From assembly GCF_001429285.1 (NCBI RefSeq), contig NZ_LMJJ01000013.1, forward strand, positions 1-64,000: DNA of 64,000 nt. The letters are read 5' to 3'. Positions 1-9,490 of this stretch are shown here, in pieces (position 1 is the first letter of the stretch; every line of letters starts with the position of its first letter). The stretch is from Ensifer sp. Root278. Lineage in GTDB: Bacteria > Pseudomonadota > Alphaproteobacteria > Rhizobiales > Rhizobiaceae. The notes beneath the pieces were generated by a model. It saw only the letters and a program-made list of their open reading frames with translations, was not told the origin of the DNA and made no database searches. The translations under genes and the position numbers were made by a program.

Positions 1-683
1 GTGCCGGTCGAGCCGGTGAAGGTGATGGCGTGGATATCGGGGCTGTCGAGCATCGCCTGGCCGACGACCGAGCCCTTGCCCATGACGAGGTTCAACACGC
101 CCTTCGGCAGGCCGGCGCGATGGAGGATGTCGACGATGGCCCAGGAACTGCCGGGCACCAGTTCGGCCGGCTTGAAGACGACGGTGTTGCCGTAACAAAG
201 CGCCGGCGCGATCTTCCAGGCGGGGATGGCGATCGGGAAGTTCCAGGGCGTGATGATGCCGACGACGCCGACCGGCTCGCGGGTGATCTCGACGCCGATA
301 TTGGGTCGCGCCGACGGCAGAACTTCGCCCGCCAGTCGCAGGCATTCGCCGGCGAAGAAGTCGAAGATCTGGCCGGCACGCACCGTCTCGCCGATGCCTT
401 CGACCAGCGTCTTGCCTTCCTCGCGCGACAACAGCCTTCCGAGCTCGTCCTTGCGCGCGAAGATCTCGTCGGCGGTCTTCCTCAGGATCGCGTGGCGCTC
501 GAGGATGCCGGAGTGCGACCAGGCCGGAAACGCTTCCTTTGCAGCGGCGATCGCGGCGCGGGCATCGTCGGCAGACGCACGGGCATATTCGCCCACCACA
601 TCGTTGGTGTTCGATGGATTGATGTTGCGGGACACTTCGCTACTGGCGATCCATTCCCCGTCGATCAGGTTCTTCTGCACCAT
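1..683 (-). CDS. Aldehyde dehydrogenase (NAD(P)-dependent), 3' end cut by window edge
   Basis: Reading the minus strand from the ATG at 683 gives 227 residues with no stop. They match the N-terminal half of an aldehyde dehydrogenase: the PWNFP signature, a VVFKPAE segment and the FTGSTG cofactor-binding turn at the left edge. The catalytic cysteine and the rest of the protein lie outside the window. A GGAGG sits about 7 bases upstream of the ATG. The gene diverges from the ABC transporter starting at 904 and shares a 220-base regulatory region holding two TTGCC-N5-GGCAA sites. It probably oxidises a semialdehyde made from the imported substrate; which one cannot be told. Confidence 0.9.
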   Translation of the reverse strand, partial: MVQKNLIDGEWIASSEVSRNINPSNTNDVVGEYARASADDARAAIAAAKEAFPAWSHSGILERHAILRKTADEIFARKDELGRLLSREEGKTLVEGIGETVRAGQIFDFFAGECLRLAGEVLPSARPNIGVEITREPVGVVGIITPWNFPIAIPAWKIAPALCYGNTVVFKPAELVPGSSWAIVDILHRAGLPKGVLNLVMGKGSVVGQAMLDSPDIHAITFTGSTG

Positions 684-775
684 ATCTATACCTCCGCGGC
701 GTTCAGACTTTGATCCTGTCTTCGCTTATCGGACGGGATCGAACTCGCACAAAGCACAATCTTTCGAGCCCGCCA

Positions 776-790
776 TTGCCGAAACGGCAA
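776..790. promoter_or_regulatory. Putative LysR-type operator 1 (TTGCC-N5-GGCAA)
   Basis: TTGCCGAAACGGCAA is a perfect 5-bp-arm inverted repeat in the divergent region between the aldehyde dehydrogenase and ABC transporter genes. A second copy starts 35 bases downstream and a third lies upstream of the ferredoxin gene at 9914. The size and symmetry fit LysR-type operators; the candidate regulator is the LysR gene at 7019. This assignment is inference. Confidence 0.6.
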
Positions 791-810
791 ACCTGAATGG
801 CCCTTGAGCG

Positions 811-825
811 TTGCCATATCGGCAA
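811..825. promoter_or_regulatory. Putative LysR-type operator 2 (TTGCC-N5-GGCAA)
   Basis: TTGCCATATCGGCAA keeps both 5-bp arms of the sites at 776 and 9914 with a different centre. It lies about 80 bases before the ABC substrate-binding gene. The 35-base offset from site 1 places the two nearly on the same DNA face, as for a LysR tetramer with recognition and activation sites. Confidence 0.6.
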
Positions 826-903
826 TACCAACCGCTAAAAATTGTGCTTTATGAGATGCCAAATTCCATCATCATCGACCCCATAACAAGCAAGGGGAAC
901 GAT

Positions 904-1938
904 ATGTCTCGTTTTATGATGAACCGCCGAGGTTTCCTTTCGAATGCGGCCGCAATGGGCGCGATTGCTGCGACCCATAGCCTTATCAATGTTTCGCCCG
1001 GTCTAGCCGCCGATTCCACGACGATTCGGATGCAGCTCGGCTGGCTGCCTTCCAACGGGCTTCTTGGAGAACTCGTTGCCCGCAGGAAGGGTTACTACGC
1101 CGAGAAGAGCATCGAGCTCGAAATCGTGCCTGGCGGACCGAATGTCGACGGCGTTGCTGGCGTCGCCGTCGGCCAGTCGACGATCGGCCAGATCTCCTCC
1201 AGCCCATCGGTGATGCTGGCACGTTCGGCCGGCGCGCCGATCAAGGCATTCGCAGCCGGCTACCAGAAACATCCCTTCGCGTACTTCTCCCGCAAGGCAA
1301 ACCCGATTGCCAAGCCTCAGGACATGATCGGCAAGACGATCGCAGCGATCCCGACTTCGGTCATTCTGCTTCGTGCGCTCCTCGCCAAGAACGGGATATC
1401 GGAAGACCAGGTCAAGATCGTCAACATGGGTTCGGACATGAACCAGCTCGTGACCGGCCAGGCTGATGCGGTCTGTGGCTGGCTGACGAATGTCAACGCC
1501 TTGAAGGTTCTGGGTGATGACCGGGTCGACCTGACGCTATGGGACGGCGGTATCCGCCTCTATGCCAACGTCTACTATACCACCGACGACCAGCTGCAAA
1601 ATCACGCGGACCACCTTGCTGCATTCGTGTCGGGTTCGGCACGCGGATGGGGCCATGCGCGCGATCACCAGGAAGAGGCCGTCGACATCCTGCTCGAATC
1701 CTACCCGAACCTGGACAAGGCGAGCGAGATCGAGGCCATCGGGCCGCTGATGAAGTTCGTGTTCAACGAAACCACCGCTACCGAGGGATGGGGTGGCATG
1801 GACCAGGCAAACTGGGAAGAGCAGATCAAGACCTATGCGGATCTCGGACAGTTCACGGGCCCCGTCCCGAATGCAGACGACGTCTACACGATGGCAATCC
1901 TGGATGCGACAGCCGATGTCCGCAAGAGCGTAGGTTAA
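904..1938 (+). CDS. ABC transporter substrate-binding protein, NitT/TauT (SsuA-like) family
   Basis: This 344-residue periplasmic binding protein is of the nitrate/sulfonate/taurine/thiamine-precursor class. The N-terminus carries a twin-arginine signal (NRRGFL, residues 7-12) and a hydrophobic stretch ending near an A-x-A cleavage site, so a folded protein is probably exported by Tat. I chose the ATG at 904 because AAGGGGAAC lies just upstream and the signal follows at once; earlier in-frame starts would put about 30 extra residues in front of it. It is followed at 4 bases by its ATPase and then the permease. The ligand is unknown; the neighbouring CoA-transferase and hydratase suggest an organic acid rather than a sulfonate. 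Confidence 0.88.
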   Translation: MSRFMMNRRGFLSNAAAMGAIAATHSLINVSPGLAADSTTIRMQLGWLPSNGLLGELVARRKGYYAEKSIELEIVPGGPNVDGVAGVAVGQSTIGQISSSPSVMLARSAGAPIKAFAAGYQKHPFAYFSRKANPIAKPQDMIGKTIAAIPTSVILLRALLAKNGISEDQVKIVNMGSDMNQLVTGQADAVCGWLTNVNALKVLGDDRVDLTLWDGGIRLYANVYYTTDDQLQNHADHLAAFVSGSARGWGHARDHQEEAVDILLESYPNLDKASEIEAIGPLMKFVFNETTATEGWGGMDQANWEEQIKTYADLGQFTGPVPNADDVYTMAILDATADVRKSVG

Positions 1939-1942
1939 GGCG

Positions 1943-2746
1943 ATGCTGGAAACGCGTAGCAGACCCAACCAGGCAGCAGTCGGTAGCTCCGCCGTGTCGG
2001 TGAAGAATCTTCATATCCGCTTCGGCGCAGATGACTCCGGCTTCACCGCACTCTCCGACGTCTCGGTCGAGATACCTGCCGGCTCGCTCGTGACCATGCT
2101 CGGCCCGTCCGGCTGCGGCAAGTCCACCCTGTTGCGCACGGTCGCGGATCTCGTGCACATCACCGATGGCTCCGTGTCCGTGCATGGCCAGACGCCGCGC
2201 AAGGCGCGCGAGGGCCGCGATTTCGCCTTCGTCTTCCAGGAGGCGACGTTGCTGCCATGGCGCAATGTGATCGACAATGTGCGTCTCCCGCTGCTGGTGG
2301 GAAAACGCGAAGCGGGTGCGACCTACGCGGATCCGGAAGAACTTCTGGCTCTCGTCGGGCTGAAGGGGCGCGAAAAGGCGATGCCGCACGAACTGTCGGG
2401 CGGCCAACGCCAACGCGTGGCGATCGCCCGCGCGCTGGTGACCCGGCCCCGCATCCTGTTGATGGATGAGCCCTTCGGCGCGCTCGACGAGATCACGCGC
2501 GACAAGTTGAACGAAGAGTTGCTGCGCCTCTGGCAGGAAACCGGGACCACCATCCTCTTCGTTACCCATTCGATCCCCGAGGCGGTCTTTCTCGGTCAAC
2601 ATCTGCTGATGCTCGCGGCCCATCCGGGCCGAGTGAAGGAGTTCATGAAGGTCGACTTACCCTATCCGCGGTCTCTCGCGATGCGCGACACGGTCGAGTT
2701 CATTAAGGTTACCGCCTATCTGCGCAAACTTTTGGGAGAATGCTGA
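1943..2746 (+). CDS. ABC transporter ATP-binding protein (SsuB/TauB type)
   Basis: The 267-residue cytoplasmic ATPase energises the importer. It has Walker [10 protein letters not shown] (about residues 54-62), a Q-loop in FVFQEATLLPW, the signature LSGGQRQRV (about 151-159), Walker B ILLMDEP and an H-loop in FVTHS. The domain is short, without the C-terminal sugar-type extension, as is usual for SsuB/TauB. Its stop overlaps the permease start (TGATG), which supports translational coupling. Confidence 0.93.
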   Translation: MLETRSRPNQAAVGSSAVSVKNLHIRFGADDSGFTALSDVSVEIPAGSLVTMLGPSGCGKSTLLRTVADLVHITDGSVSVHGQTPRKAREGRDFAFVFQEATLLPWRNVIDNVRLPLLVGKREAGATYADPEELLALVGLKGREKAMPHELSGGQRQRVAIARALVTRPRILLMDEPFGALDEITRDKLNEELLRLWQETGTTILFVTHSIPEAVFLGQHLLMLAAHPGRVKEFMKVDLPYPRSLAMRDTVEFIKVTAYLRKLLGEC

Positions 2747-3582
2747 TGGCAAATGCCCTACCATCACAAGCGGATGGCCGCGACTTGACTGACGGCAACA
2801 GGTTCAGGGCGCTCGACGCTGCCGTCAGCGCTGCCCTGCGACATCTGCCGGCGACGCTTGCGATCCTTGGTTGCATCCTGCTTTGGCAGCTCGTCGTCTG
2901 GGGCTTTTCGGTGCCAACGTTCATGGCGCCCGGGCCAGTCGACGTCATCAAGGCCTTCGGCGAAAACGCCGGCATCCTGTGGACGAACTTCTGGCCGACG
3001 CTCATGGAAGCGGTTCTCGGCTTCATATTCGGCAATGTCATTGCCGTTCTTCTGGCGGTCTGGTTCGTCCACAGCCCGCTCGCCGAGCGCGCCTTCTATC
3101 CGATCGCCGTGATCATCAAGTCGATCCCGATCATCGCGCTGGCGCCGATCCTGGTGCTGCTCGTCGGCAACGGCATCGCACCGAAGATCATCATTGCAGG
3201 CCTGATCTGTTTCTTCCCGACCCTCGTCAACATGGTCCAGGGACTGAAGTCGGCGAGCCCCGCAATGCTCGATCTGATGCGCATCCTGTCTGCCAGCAAC
3301 TCCGAAATCTTCTGGAGGGTTCGCCTGCCAGGCTCGCTGCCTTTCCTTTTCGCTGCGCTGAAGATTGCGGCAACCAGCAGCGTGATGGGCGCGATTGTCG
3401 CCGAGTGGATCGGCTCCAGCTACGGCCTCGGCGCCCTGATCATCGAGGCGACCTACAATTTCCGTTCGCCTCTGCTCTATGCGACAGTGGTGATTGCGGC
3501 TTCGCTTGCCGTGGTTCTCTTCTTCGCTGTTTCGTTCGCGGAATCGAAGATCGTCCGTTGGAAACCGACGACGGACCACTGA
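2746..3582 (+). CDS. ABC transporter permease (SsuC/TauC type)
   Basis: The protein has 278 residues and about six hydrophobic segments. The cytoplasmic coupling loop near the middle-to-late part (SASNSEIFWRVRLPGSLPF) is the EAA-type contact with the ATPase. I prefer the ATG at 2746 because GGGAG is 7 bases upstream and the start overlaps the ATPase stop; an ATG two codons earlier is too close to that site. With the two genes before it this completes a single importer of homodimeric permease type. Confidence 0.9.
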   Translation: MANALPSQADGRDLTDGNRFRALDAAVSAALRHLPATLAILGCILLWQLVVWGFSVPTFMAPGPVDVIKAFGENAGILWTNFWPTLMEAVLGFIFGNVIAVLLAVWFVHSPLAERAFYPIAVIIKSIPIIALAPILVLLVGNGIAPKIIIAGLICFFPTLVNMVQGLKSASPAMLDLMRILSASNSEIFWRVRLPGSLPFLFAALKIAATSSVMGAIVAEWIGSSYGLGALIIEATYNFRSPLLYATVVIAASLAVVLFFAVSFAESKIVRWKPTTDH

Positions 3583-3694
3583 CCCCCAAACCCCTTGCTG
3601 CCGGACCTGGATATCCGGGTCCGGTCAACCGACGAAGTCACTGGCTGTGAGCTCCTCACATTTCGCCGGACAGGTCCCCTATGGAGGAACGATT

Positions 3695-5050
3695 ATGGAA
3701 ACAATCAAAGAACCCTCGCGCAATGCCAGGATCGTCGACCGCTCCGACGTGGTCGTCGTCGGCGGCGGACCGGCTGGCATCTCCGCCGCGGTTTCGGCGG
3801 CGCGCACGGGAGCGAGCGTCACGCTGCTGGAACGCTACCCCTATGTCGGCGGCCTTGCCGCTGGCGGCATGGTTCTGGTCCTCGACGACATGGTCAACGG
3901 GCTTGAAATCACCGTGCGCGGCATCTGCATGGAGATGATCGAACGGATGAAGACGCTCGGTCTCTGCGTCACCCCAACGGACGGCGACCGCCAGCTCGAC
4001 TTTCGCGACACGCCGGAAGCCTGGCAAAAGTGGGCGCGCTGGGGCTTGTTCGACTTCCACACGCCATCCGCGCCACATCCGATCTGCTATGCGGCCGCCT
4101 TTGATCCGGACGCGTTCAAACGGGTCTCCTATGACATCCTTCGCGAATCCGGCGTGAAGCTGAGGACGCACAGCTGGTTCTCCTCGGCGATCGTCGAAAA
4201 CGGCACGATGAAGGGCGTGGTCTGCCAGACGAAATCCGGTCGGGAGGCCATCATGGGCGACGTCGTGATCGACGCCTCGGGCGACCTCGACGTCGCTGCC
4301 GACGCCGGCGCCCAGCATACGGACGGCAATTTCATCCTGACGACCGTTTCCCGCTGGGGTGGGATCGACACCGCCGCAGCAGAGCGCTTCGAATTCGAAG
4401 AACCGGAAAAGTTCAAGGCGATCGATCATGAGGCCAAGCGTCTGATCGGCGGTTGCTGGTCGTTCTGGTGGTTGAAGACGCCGCTGCCGGGCGTCATCTG
4501 GCTGAACTGCCCGCACATGCCGAAGCTCTCCGGCCTCAACGTCGAAGACCTGACCTACGCGGAACTCGAAGGGCGGTCCCGCATTGCTCGCCTGCTCGAC
4601 TTCGCGCGGGCCAACTTGCCGGGCTTCGAAAATGCCCATGTGATCGATTTTGCACCACAGACGGGCGTGCGCCAGTCGCGACTGCTCCAGGGCGAATATG
4701 TCGTTACCAAGGACGACGTGATGAACCGCCAGCACTTCGCCGATACGGTGTGCCGCGGCCGCGACTACTACACGCCCTACCGGGCCATGCTGCCGAAAGA
4801 AGTCGACCAGCTGATCGTCGCGGGCAGGCACTATTCGGCGACGATCCAGGCCCAGAAGTCGAGCCGCGAAATCCCGCCGTGCATGGCGATGGGCGAGGCT
4901 GCCGGCGTTGCCGCCACCGTTGCGCTCAACGCCGGCGTGAAGGTGCGGGACGCCGATGTCCGGGCAATCCAGAAGCAGCTGCGGGCCCAGGGCGCCGATC
5001 CCGGCGACGTACCATCCGATAATGCAACCTATCTGGAGGCCGCAGAATGA
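3695..5050 (+). CDS. FAD-dependent oxidoreductase (FAD_oxidored family)
   Basis: A 451-residue flavoprotein. VVVGGGPAGISAA near residues 16-28 is the Rossmann GxGxxG fold for FAD. The C-terminal block with HYSAT and GEAAGVAAT is typical of fumarate-reductase-like FAD oxidoreductases of the PF12831 type. A GGAGG at 3683-3687 precedes the ATG at 3695 by 7 bases; the open frame extends further upstream but without a comparable site. The stop overlaps the CoA-transferase start by four bases. It may dehydrogenate a hydroxy- or saturated acid before or after CoA activation; the substrate is not identifiable. Confidence 0.87.
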   Translation: METIKEPSRNARIVDRSDVVVVGGGPAGISAAVSAARTGASVTLLERYPYVGGLAAGGMVLVLDDMVNGLEITVRGICMEMIERMKTLGLCVTPTDGDRQLDFRDTPEAWQKWARWGLFDFHTPSAPHPICYAAAFDPDAFKRVSYDILRESGVKLRTHSWFSSAIVENGTMKGVVCQTKSGREAIMGDVVIDASGDLDVAADAGAQHTDGNFILTTVSRWGGIDTAAAERFEFEEPEKFKAIDHEAKRLIGGCWSFWWLKTPLPGVIWLNCPHMPKLSGLNVEDLTYAELEGRSRIARLLDFARANLPGFENAHVIDFAPQTGVRQSRLLQGEYVVTKDDVMNRQHFADTVCRGRDYYTPYRAMLPKEVDQLIVAGRHYSATIQAQKSSREIPPCMAMGEAAGVAATVALNAGVKVRDADVRAIQKQLRAQGADPGDVPSDNATYLEAAE

Positions 5051-6204
5051 CATCTCTTCCCCTCAACGGTATCCGCGTCGTCGATTTCACCCAGGTCATG
5101 CTGGGCCCGTGCTGCACGCAGATGCTGGCCGACTATGGCGCCGAGGTCATCAAGGTCGAAAAGGCCAAGATCGGCGATCTCTCGCGCTGGTCACTGGGGT
5201 CGGATCCGGACGGCCTCAACAATCCGGTCTTCTCGTCGCTCAACCGCAACAAGAAGAGCCTGGCGCTCGACCTCAAGCAGGATGAGGCGCGTGCCGCGGT
5301 GCGCGCCCTGATCGACACGGCCGACGTGGTCGTCAACAATTTTCGCCCCGATGTCATGGAGCGCATGGGCTTCGGTTATGAAGAGCTCAGGAAGAGCAAT
5401 CCGCGGCTGATCTACGCCGTCGGTACGGGCTTTGGCCTGGAGGGGCCTTATCGGCACAAGGGCGGACAGGACATCCTCGCGCAGGCGCTTTCCGGTGTCA
5501 TGCGCCGCAAGTCGGACGCGAGCCATCCGCTGTCGATCTACGCGACGCCGCTTGCCGACTATTCGGCCGGCATGCACCTCGTCCAGGGCATTCTGCTTGC
5601 CTTGCTGCACCGTGAAAAGACCGGCCACGGCCAGCAGGTTGCGGTCAGTCTCTACAGCTCGATGCTCGCCATGCAGATGCAGGAAGGCACCACGCACATG
5701 ATGCGGGAGAAGGACCTGAACTGGGGCGCTTTCCCTCTGACAGGCGTGTTCGAGACCACCGACGGCGCCATCGTCATGGTCGGCGCGTTCAAGCAGAACC
5801 CGCTGCGCGACATTTGCACGGCATTGGAGATCGAGGATCTGTCCCTACGGCCGCAATTTGCCGATTTCGACGCACAGATGCAGCGCCGGCCGGAATTGCA
5901 GCAGGTCTTCCGCGAGGCGTTCGCGAAGAACAGCAGCGCCCATTGGCTCGGCCGGCTGGAGCAGGTGGACATTCTCTGCGCGCCGGTACGCTCGCTTCCC
6001 GAAGCACTCGACGACGAGCAGACGGTGATCAACGGCATGATCCTTCACGCCGGCGAAACGAAGGCCGGTCCGATCCGGCTGGTCGGTTCGCCGATCGATA
6101 TGTCGGCGGCGACCGTAACGGTGCGCATCGCCCCGCCGAAGCTCGGCGAGCACAATGACGAGATACTCTCGGGGCTCCCCGTTCGCCAGGGAGATGCGGC
6201 ATGA
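5047..6204 (+). CDS. CoA-transferase family III (CaiB/BaiF)
   Basis: The 385-residue protein starts with the family pattern LNGIRVVDFTQVMLGP and has the conserved catalytic aspartate in LADYSAG (D171). Enzymes of this family move CoA between acids through an aspartyl-CoA anhydride without free energy input. It overlaps the preceding and following genes by four bases (ATGA), so FAD oxidoreductase, CoA-transferase and hydratase are translationally coupled and probably act on one substrate. Family membership is clear; the donor and acceptor acids are unknown. Confidence 0.92.
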   Translation: MTSLPLNGIRVVDFTQVMLGPCCTQMLADYGAEVIKVEKAKIGDLSRWSLGSDPDGLNNPVFSSLNRNKKSLALDLKQDEARAAVRALIDTADVVVNNFRPDVMERMGFGYEELRKSNPRLIYAVGTGFGLEGPYRHKGGQDILAQALSGVMRRKSDASHPLSIYATPLADYSAGMHLVQGILLALLHREKTGHGQQVAVSLYSSMLAMQMQEGTTHMMREKDLNWGAFPLTGVFETTDGAIVMVGAFKQNPLRDICTALEIEDLSLRPQFADFDAQMQRRPELQQVFREAFAKNSSAHWLGRLEQVDILCAPVRSLPEALDDEQTVINGMILHAGETKAGPIRLVGSPIDMSAATVTVRIAPPKLGEHNDEILSGLPVRQGDAA

Positions 6205-6974
6205 GCGTCGAGTTCGTCGTAAAAGACCGCGTTGCGACGGTCACGCTAAACCGTCCGGAACGGATGAATGCGGTGGACGCAGCGACCGAAGGCGAACTGG
6301 AGGCTATCTGGCAGGAGATTGAAGCCCGCGACGACGTAAGCTGCGTCGTGCTGACGGGCGCAGGCGAACGGGCATTTTGCGCCGGAGCGGATCTTAAAGG
6401 GGCCGAAAAGACCGGCCTCGACTACTGGAGCGAGAGCCGGCCGAACGGTTTCGGCGGGCTCGCCTTTCGCCGCTCGCTGGATGTTCCTGTAATCGCCAGG
6501 GTCAACGGCTATGCGCTGGGCGGCGGATTCGAGATGGTTCTCGGTTGTGATATCGTCGTTGCCTCGACGAAGGCGGCGTTCGGTCTGCCCGAGGCCCGCG
6601 TCGGACGCCTGCCGCTCGATGGCGGCATGGTGCTTCTCCAGCGCAGGATCCCTCACAATCTCGCGATGGGCGTTTTGTTGACCGGCCGGCGGTTTTCCGC
6701 AGCCGAGATGCAAAGCTTCGGCATCGTAAACGAGGTGGCTGAACCCGAGGAGCTCGATGCCGCCGTTGCCCGCTGGGTGGCCGAAATCGTCGCCTGCGCG
6801 CCGCTTTCGCTTCGCGCGATCAAACAGACTGTCAATCGCACCGGGCATCTGTCGCCGGCGGAAGCACAAGGGCTGCGCACGCCTGCACTCGTGAAGGCGC
6901 TTAAAAGCGAGGATGCTCTGGAAGGCGTCAGCGCCTTCCAGGAGAAGCGCGCGCCCGTTTGGAGGGGACGATGA
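6201..6974 (+). CDS. Enoyl-CoA hydratase/isomerase family protein
   Basis: A 257-residue crotonase-fold protein. The oxyanion-hole segments are visible in CAGADL (60-65) and GYALGGGFEM (103-112), and a conserved glutamate in AFGLPEARVG (E131). It probably hydrates or isomerises the unsaturated acyl-CoA made by its two upstream partners; carnitine-type racemisation is another option for this CaiB/crotonase pairing. The start overlaps the CoA-transferase stop. Length is normal for the family. Confidence 0.92.
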   Translation: MSVEFVVKDRVATVTLNRPERMNAVDAATEGELEAIWQEIEARDDVSCVVLTGAGERAFCAGADLKGAEKTGLDYWSESRPNGFGGLAFRRSLDVPVIARVNGYALGGGFEMVLGCDIVVASTKAAFGLPEARVGRLPLDGGMVLLQRRIPHNLAMGVLLTGRRFSAAEMQSFGIVNEVAEPEELDAAVARWVAEIVACAPLSLRAIKQTVNRTGHLSPAEAQGLRTPALVKALKSEDALEGVSAFQEKRAPVWRGR

Positions 6975-7018
6975 GCGTGTTATAGGTCGGAGCCCAGGGG
7001 AGGGGAGGTTCCAATCGA

Positions 7019-7942
7019 ATGCACGCCAGCATCCTGAAATATTTCGTCTCGGTCGCGCGGTCCGGGTCCATTCGCAAGGCCTCCGAGGAGCTTCACGTCG
7101 CATCCTCGGCGGTCAGCCGGCAGATCAAGAAACTGGAGGACGAGCTCGGGATCGCCCTGTTCGAACGGCTCTCGAACGGCCTGAGGCTGACCGTCGCCGG
7201 GGAAAACGTGCTGCGCCACGCCCGGGTCACGCTTGAGAATTTCGAGCTTCTGCGCAGCGACCTCGGCGCCTTGCAGGGAAAAAAGGCCGGTCGCGTGCAA
7301 ATGTCTTGTCTGGACAGCCTGGCCATCCAGTTCCTGCCGGACATGGTCAACACGTTCCACAGCATCCATCCGGGCGTGAGCTTCCATATCCACACCGCCG
7401 GTCACGGCAACATCAGCAGCCTGGTTGCCGAAGGTGATGTCGACATGGGGTTGACCTTTGATCTCGCCCGTCCAGACGACACGGAGATGCTCTTTCGCGT
7501 ACCGATGCCGCTGATGGCTTTCGTCGGACGGGGACATCCGTTGGCGAAGCAGCGGCAGGTCTCGCTCGCCGAATGCGCTCAGTACGACCTGCTTCTGCAA
7601 CTCGATACGCAGCCGATCCGCTCGCTCATCGAAATCGAACTCTCGGTCTTCGAACGAACCGGGCGGCCCTTTGTGCTGTCGAACAGCCAGATGATGCTCA
7701 AGCCATTCATCATCTCGGGGCAGGGAGTGGCTTTCTTCACGCCGATCGGCTTCCTCGCGGAAATCAAGGCAGGCGATGTCGTTCCGATACCGCTTTCCGG
7801 ATCGCGCCTTCAGAACCTGCATATCGGAATTCTCGTGCAGCGACGCCGGCAGCGAACCCACGCGGCCGAAGCCGTCATCGAATTCGTTGGTGCGGAACTG
7901 CTGAGGTTCAGCGACCAGATCATGGAGGCAATCAATCCTTGA
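7019..7942 (+). CDS. LysR-family transcriptional regulator
   Basis: A 307-residue regulator with an N-terminal winged helix-turn-helix (about residues 5-62, ASSAVSRQIKKLEDELGIALF) and a two-lobed effector domain. GGGGAGG precedes the ATG. It lies 44 bases after the hydratase gene in the same direction rather than divergent, so it may be co-transcribed with the genes it controls. It is the natural candidate for the TTGCC-N5-GGCAA sites at 776, 811 and 9914. The coinducer is unknown. Confidence 0.92.
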   Translation: MHASILKYFVSVARSGSIRKASEELHVASSAVSRQIKKLEDELGIALFERLSNGLRLTVAGENVLRHARVTLENFELLRSDLGALQGKKAGRVQMSCLDSLAIQFLPDMVNTFHSIHPGVSFHIHTAGHGNISSLVAEGDVDMGLTFDLARPDDTEMLFRVPMPLMAFVGRGHPLAKQRQVSLAECAQYDLLLQLDTQPIRSLIEIELSVFERTGRPFVLSNSQMMLKPFIISGQGVAFFTPIGFLAEIKAGDVVPIPLSGSRLQNLHIGILVQRRRQRTHAAEAVIEFVGAELLRFSDQIMEAINP

Positions 7943-9336
7943 GTGAACGCCAGGTCCCCGGGCGACTTCTTTTGCATCCTGGCCACGAGGCCGCAAGGCG
8001 TGAGCCAAACCTCTTGCGGCATCTGCCTGACGGTGCCTCCTCGGCTGCGATCCCGGCCAATGCCCTCCTGATGCCGCCGCCCGTCAACGCGCATGACCAC
8101 GGCTATGGCATCCGCACGCTCGATTTCGGCAATGTCGACGATGCTCTGGAAGTTTGGATCCCCGGGCTTCGGCTCCGACCGCGCACCGATCCCTACCTGG
8201 AAGCGCTCGTGGCATTCTCCCGGCTGGCGCAAACGGGCATCGGTGCGACCATGCATTGTCACAATTCGCTGAATGTCGACCGACTGGTGGAGGAGGCTGG
8301 TGCGGTGATGCGCGCGGCCCGCGACGTAGGCATCAGACTTGCGCTATCCTGCCCGCTTCTCGACTACGATCCGTGGGCTTATGATGGCGGGCCGCAGCGA
8401 TTGCGGCCGTATCTCGCTCCGGCAGACTGGGACGAACTCAGTGCCTCGATCCCCCAATATGCCCCGCCTTCAATCCAGATTTCGGCGGCCGACTCGGTCG
8501 CCGCAGCCAACACCAACCCGCTGATCGATGTCCAGTACGGCCCGATCGGGCCGCAGTGGTGCTCCAATGCACTGCTCGAAAGCATCGCCGAGGCCTCTCA
8601 CGCAACGGGTCGTCGCATTCACATGCATCTCCTCGAAAGCCCAAGGCAGAGGCTGTGGCTGGACAGGCGCTTTCCGCAAGGGGTCGTCCGATACCTCGAC
8701 GATATCGGCTTCCTCTCGCCCCGCCTTGCCGTTGCCCATGGCGTTCAACTGCGGCCGGATGAGCTGGGGCTGCTGGCAGCAAGGGGTGTGCAACTTGTTT
8801 CGAACCCGTCGGCAAACTTGCGCCTGCGTTCAGGCGTGGCGCCGCTCGCTGCCATTCCGGCAAGCGGGCCCGCCTTCGCTTTCGGCCTCGACGGCACGGG
8901 GTTTGACGACGACCAGGACCTTTGGCGCGAACTGCGCCTCGGCCATCTGTTGCACGGTGGCCGCGACCTGGCGCGGACCTTTACGGCACGTCGCGTCTTC
9001 GATGCCGCGATCCATGTCGGCGCCAAGGTTGTGAATGCGCCAGCGAACGAAGACCTCGTCCTCGTGGACTACGGTGCGCTGATCGCCGATAGCTTGATAG
9101 ACGATCTGGACGAGGCCGAGGTTCTGCTCACGCGAATGACGGCGGCGCACGCGAAGGGACTTTACGTCGGCGGACAGGAGATCATGCGCGATGGGAAGCT
9201 GACTCAGGTCGATTTCGAAGGTGCCCGGGCCGAACTCCTGCAGCAGGCGCGTGCGGACCTTCCGCGGCTGAACTGCGAGCGTGAACTCGTGACCAAGCTC
9301 GCCGCGGCGACGCGGGCCTATTATTCCGGCTGGTGA
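7939..9336 (+). CDS. Amidohydrolase-superfamily protein (cytosine deaminase/chlorohydrolase-like)
   Basis: Starting at the TTG at 7939, which overlaps the LysR stop and has GGAGG about 10 bases upstream, the protein has 465 residues. The metal-binding pattern of the superfamily is visible: H-D-H in NAHDHG, a histidine in HMHLLES, a histidine in VAHGVQL and an aspartate in FGLDGTGFDDDQD. These enzymes hydrolyse C-N (or C-Cl) bonds of cyclic or heteroaromatic compounds in the cytoplasm. Its place directly behind the LysR gene suggests it belongs to the same pathway. The open frame reaches further upstream inside the LysR gene, but that part is a shadow. Confidence 0.82.
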   Translation: MSERQVPGRLLLHPGHEAARREPNLLRHLPDGASSAAIPANALLMPPPVNAHDHGYGIRTLDFGNVDDALEVWIPGLRLRPRTDPYLEALVAFSRLAQTGIGATMHCHNSLNVDRLVEEAGAVMRAARDVGIRLALSCPLLDYDPWAYDGGPQRLRPYLAPADWDELSASIPQYAPPSIQISAADSVAAANTNPLIDVQYGPIGPQWCSNALLESIAEASHATGRRIHMHLLESPRQRLWLDRRFPQGVVRYLDDIGFLSPRLAVAHGVQLRPDELGLLAARGVQLVSNPSANLRLRSGVAPLAAIPASGPAFAFGLDGTGFDDDQDLWRELRLGHLLHGGRDLARTFTARRVFDAAIHVGAKVVNAPANEDLVLVDYGALIADSLIDDLDEAEVLLTRMTAAHAKGLYVGGQEIMRDGKLTQVDFEGARAELLQQARADLPRLNCERELVTKLAAATRAYYSGW

Positions 9337-9490
9337 GCCCAAGCGGCGAGGCCGCAAAAACATCTCGGGATACGTGCGGCGAGGGCCGAGATGGGACGGC
9401 TTTCTACCGGCCTCAAGTTTCGTTTCTCTGGGCAACCGTCGACCTGCGTCTGTGCAGCTGCCCTGTCTTGCTCCTGTGGATCAGGTCTGC

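Noticed and set aside
3656-5053. A 465-codon open frame antisense to the FAD oxidoreductase gene
   Set aside because: It is a GC-rich shadow: no domain, low-complexity arginine/aspartate-rich product, no ribosome site, and the sense frame has clear motifs.
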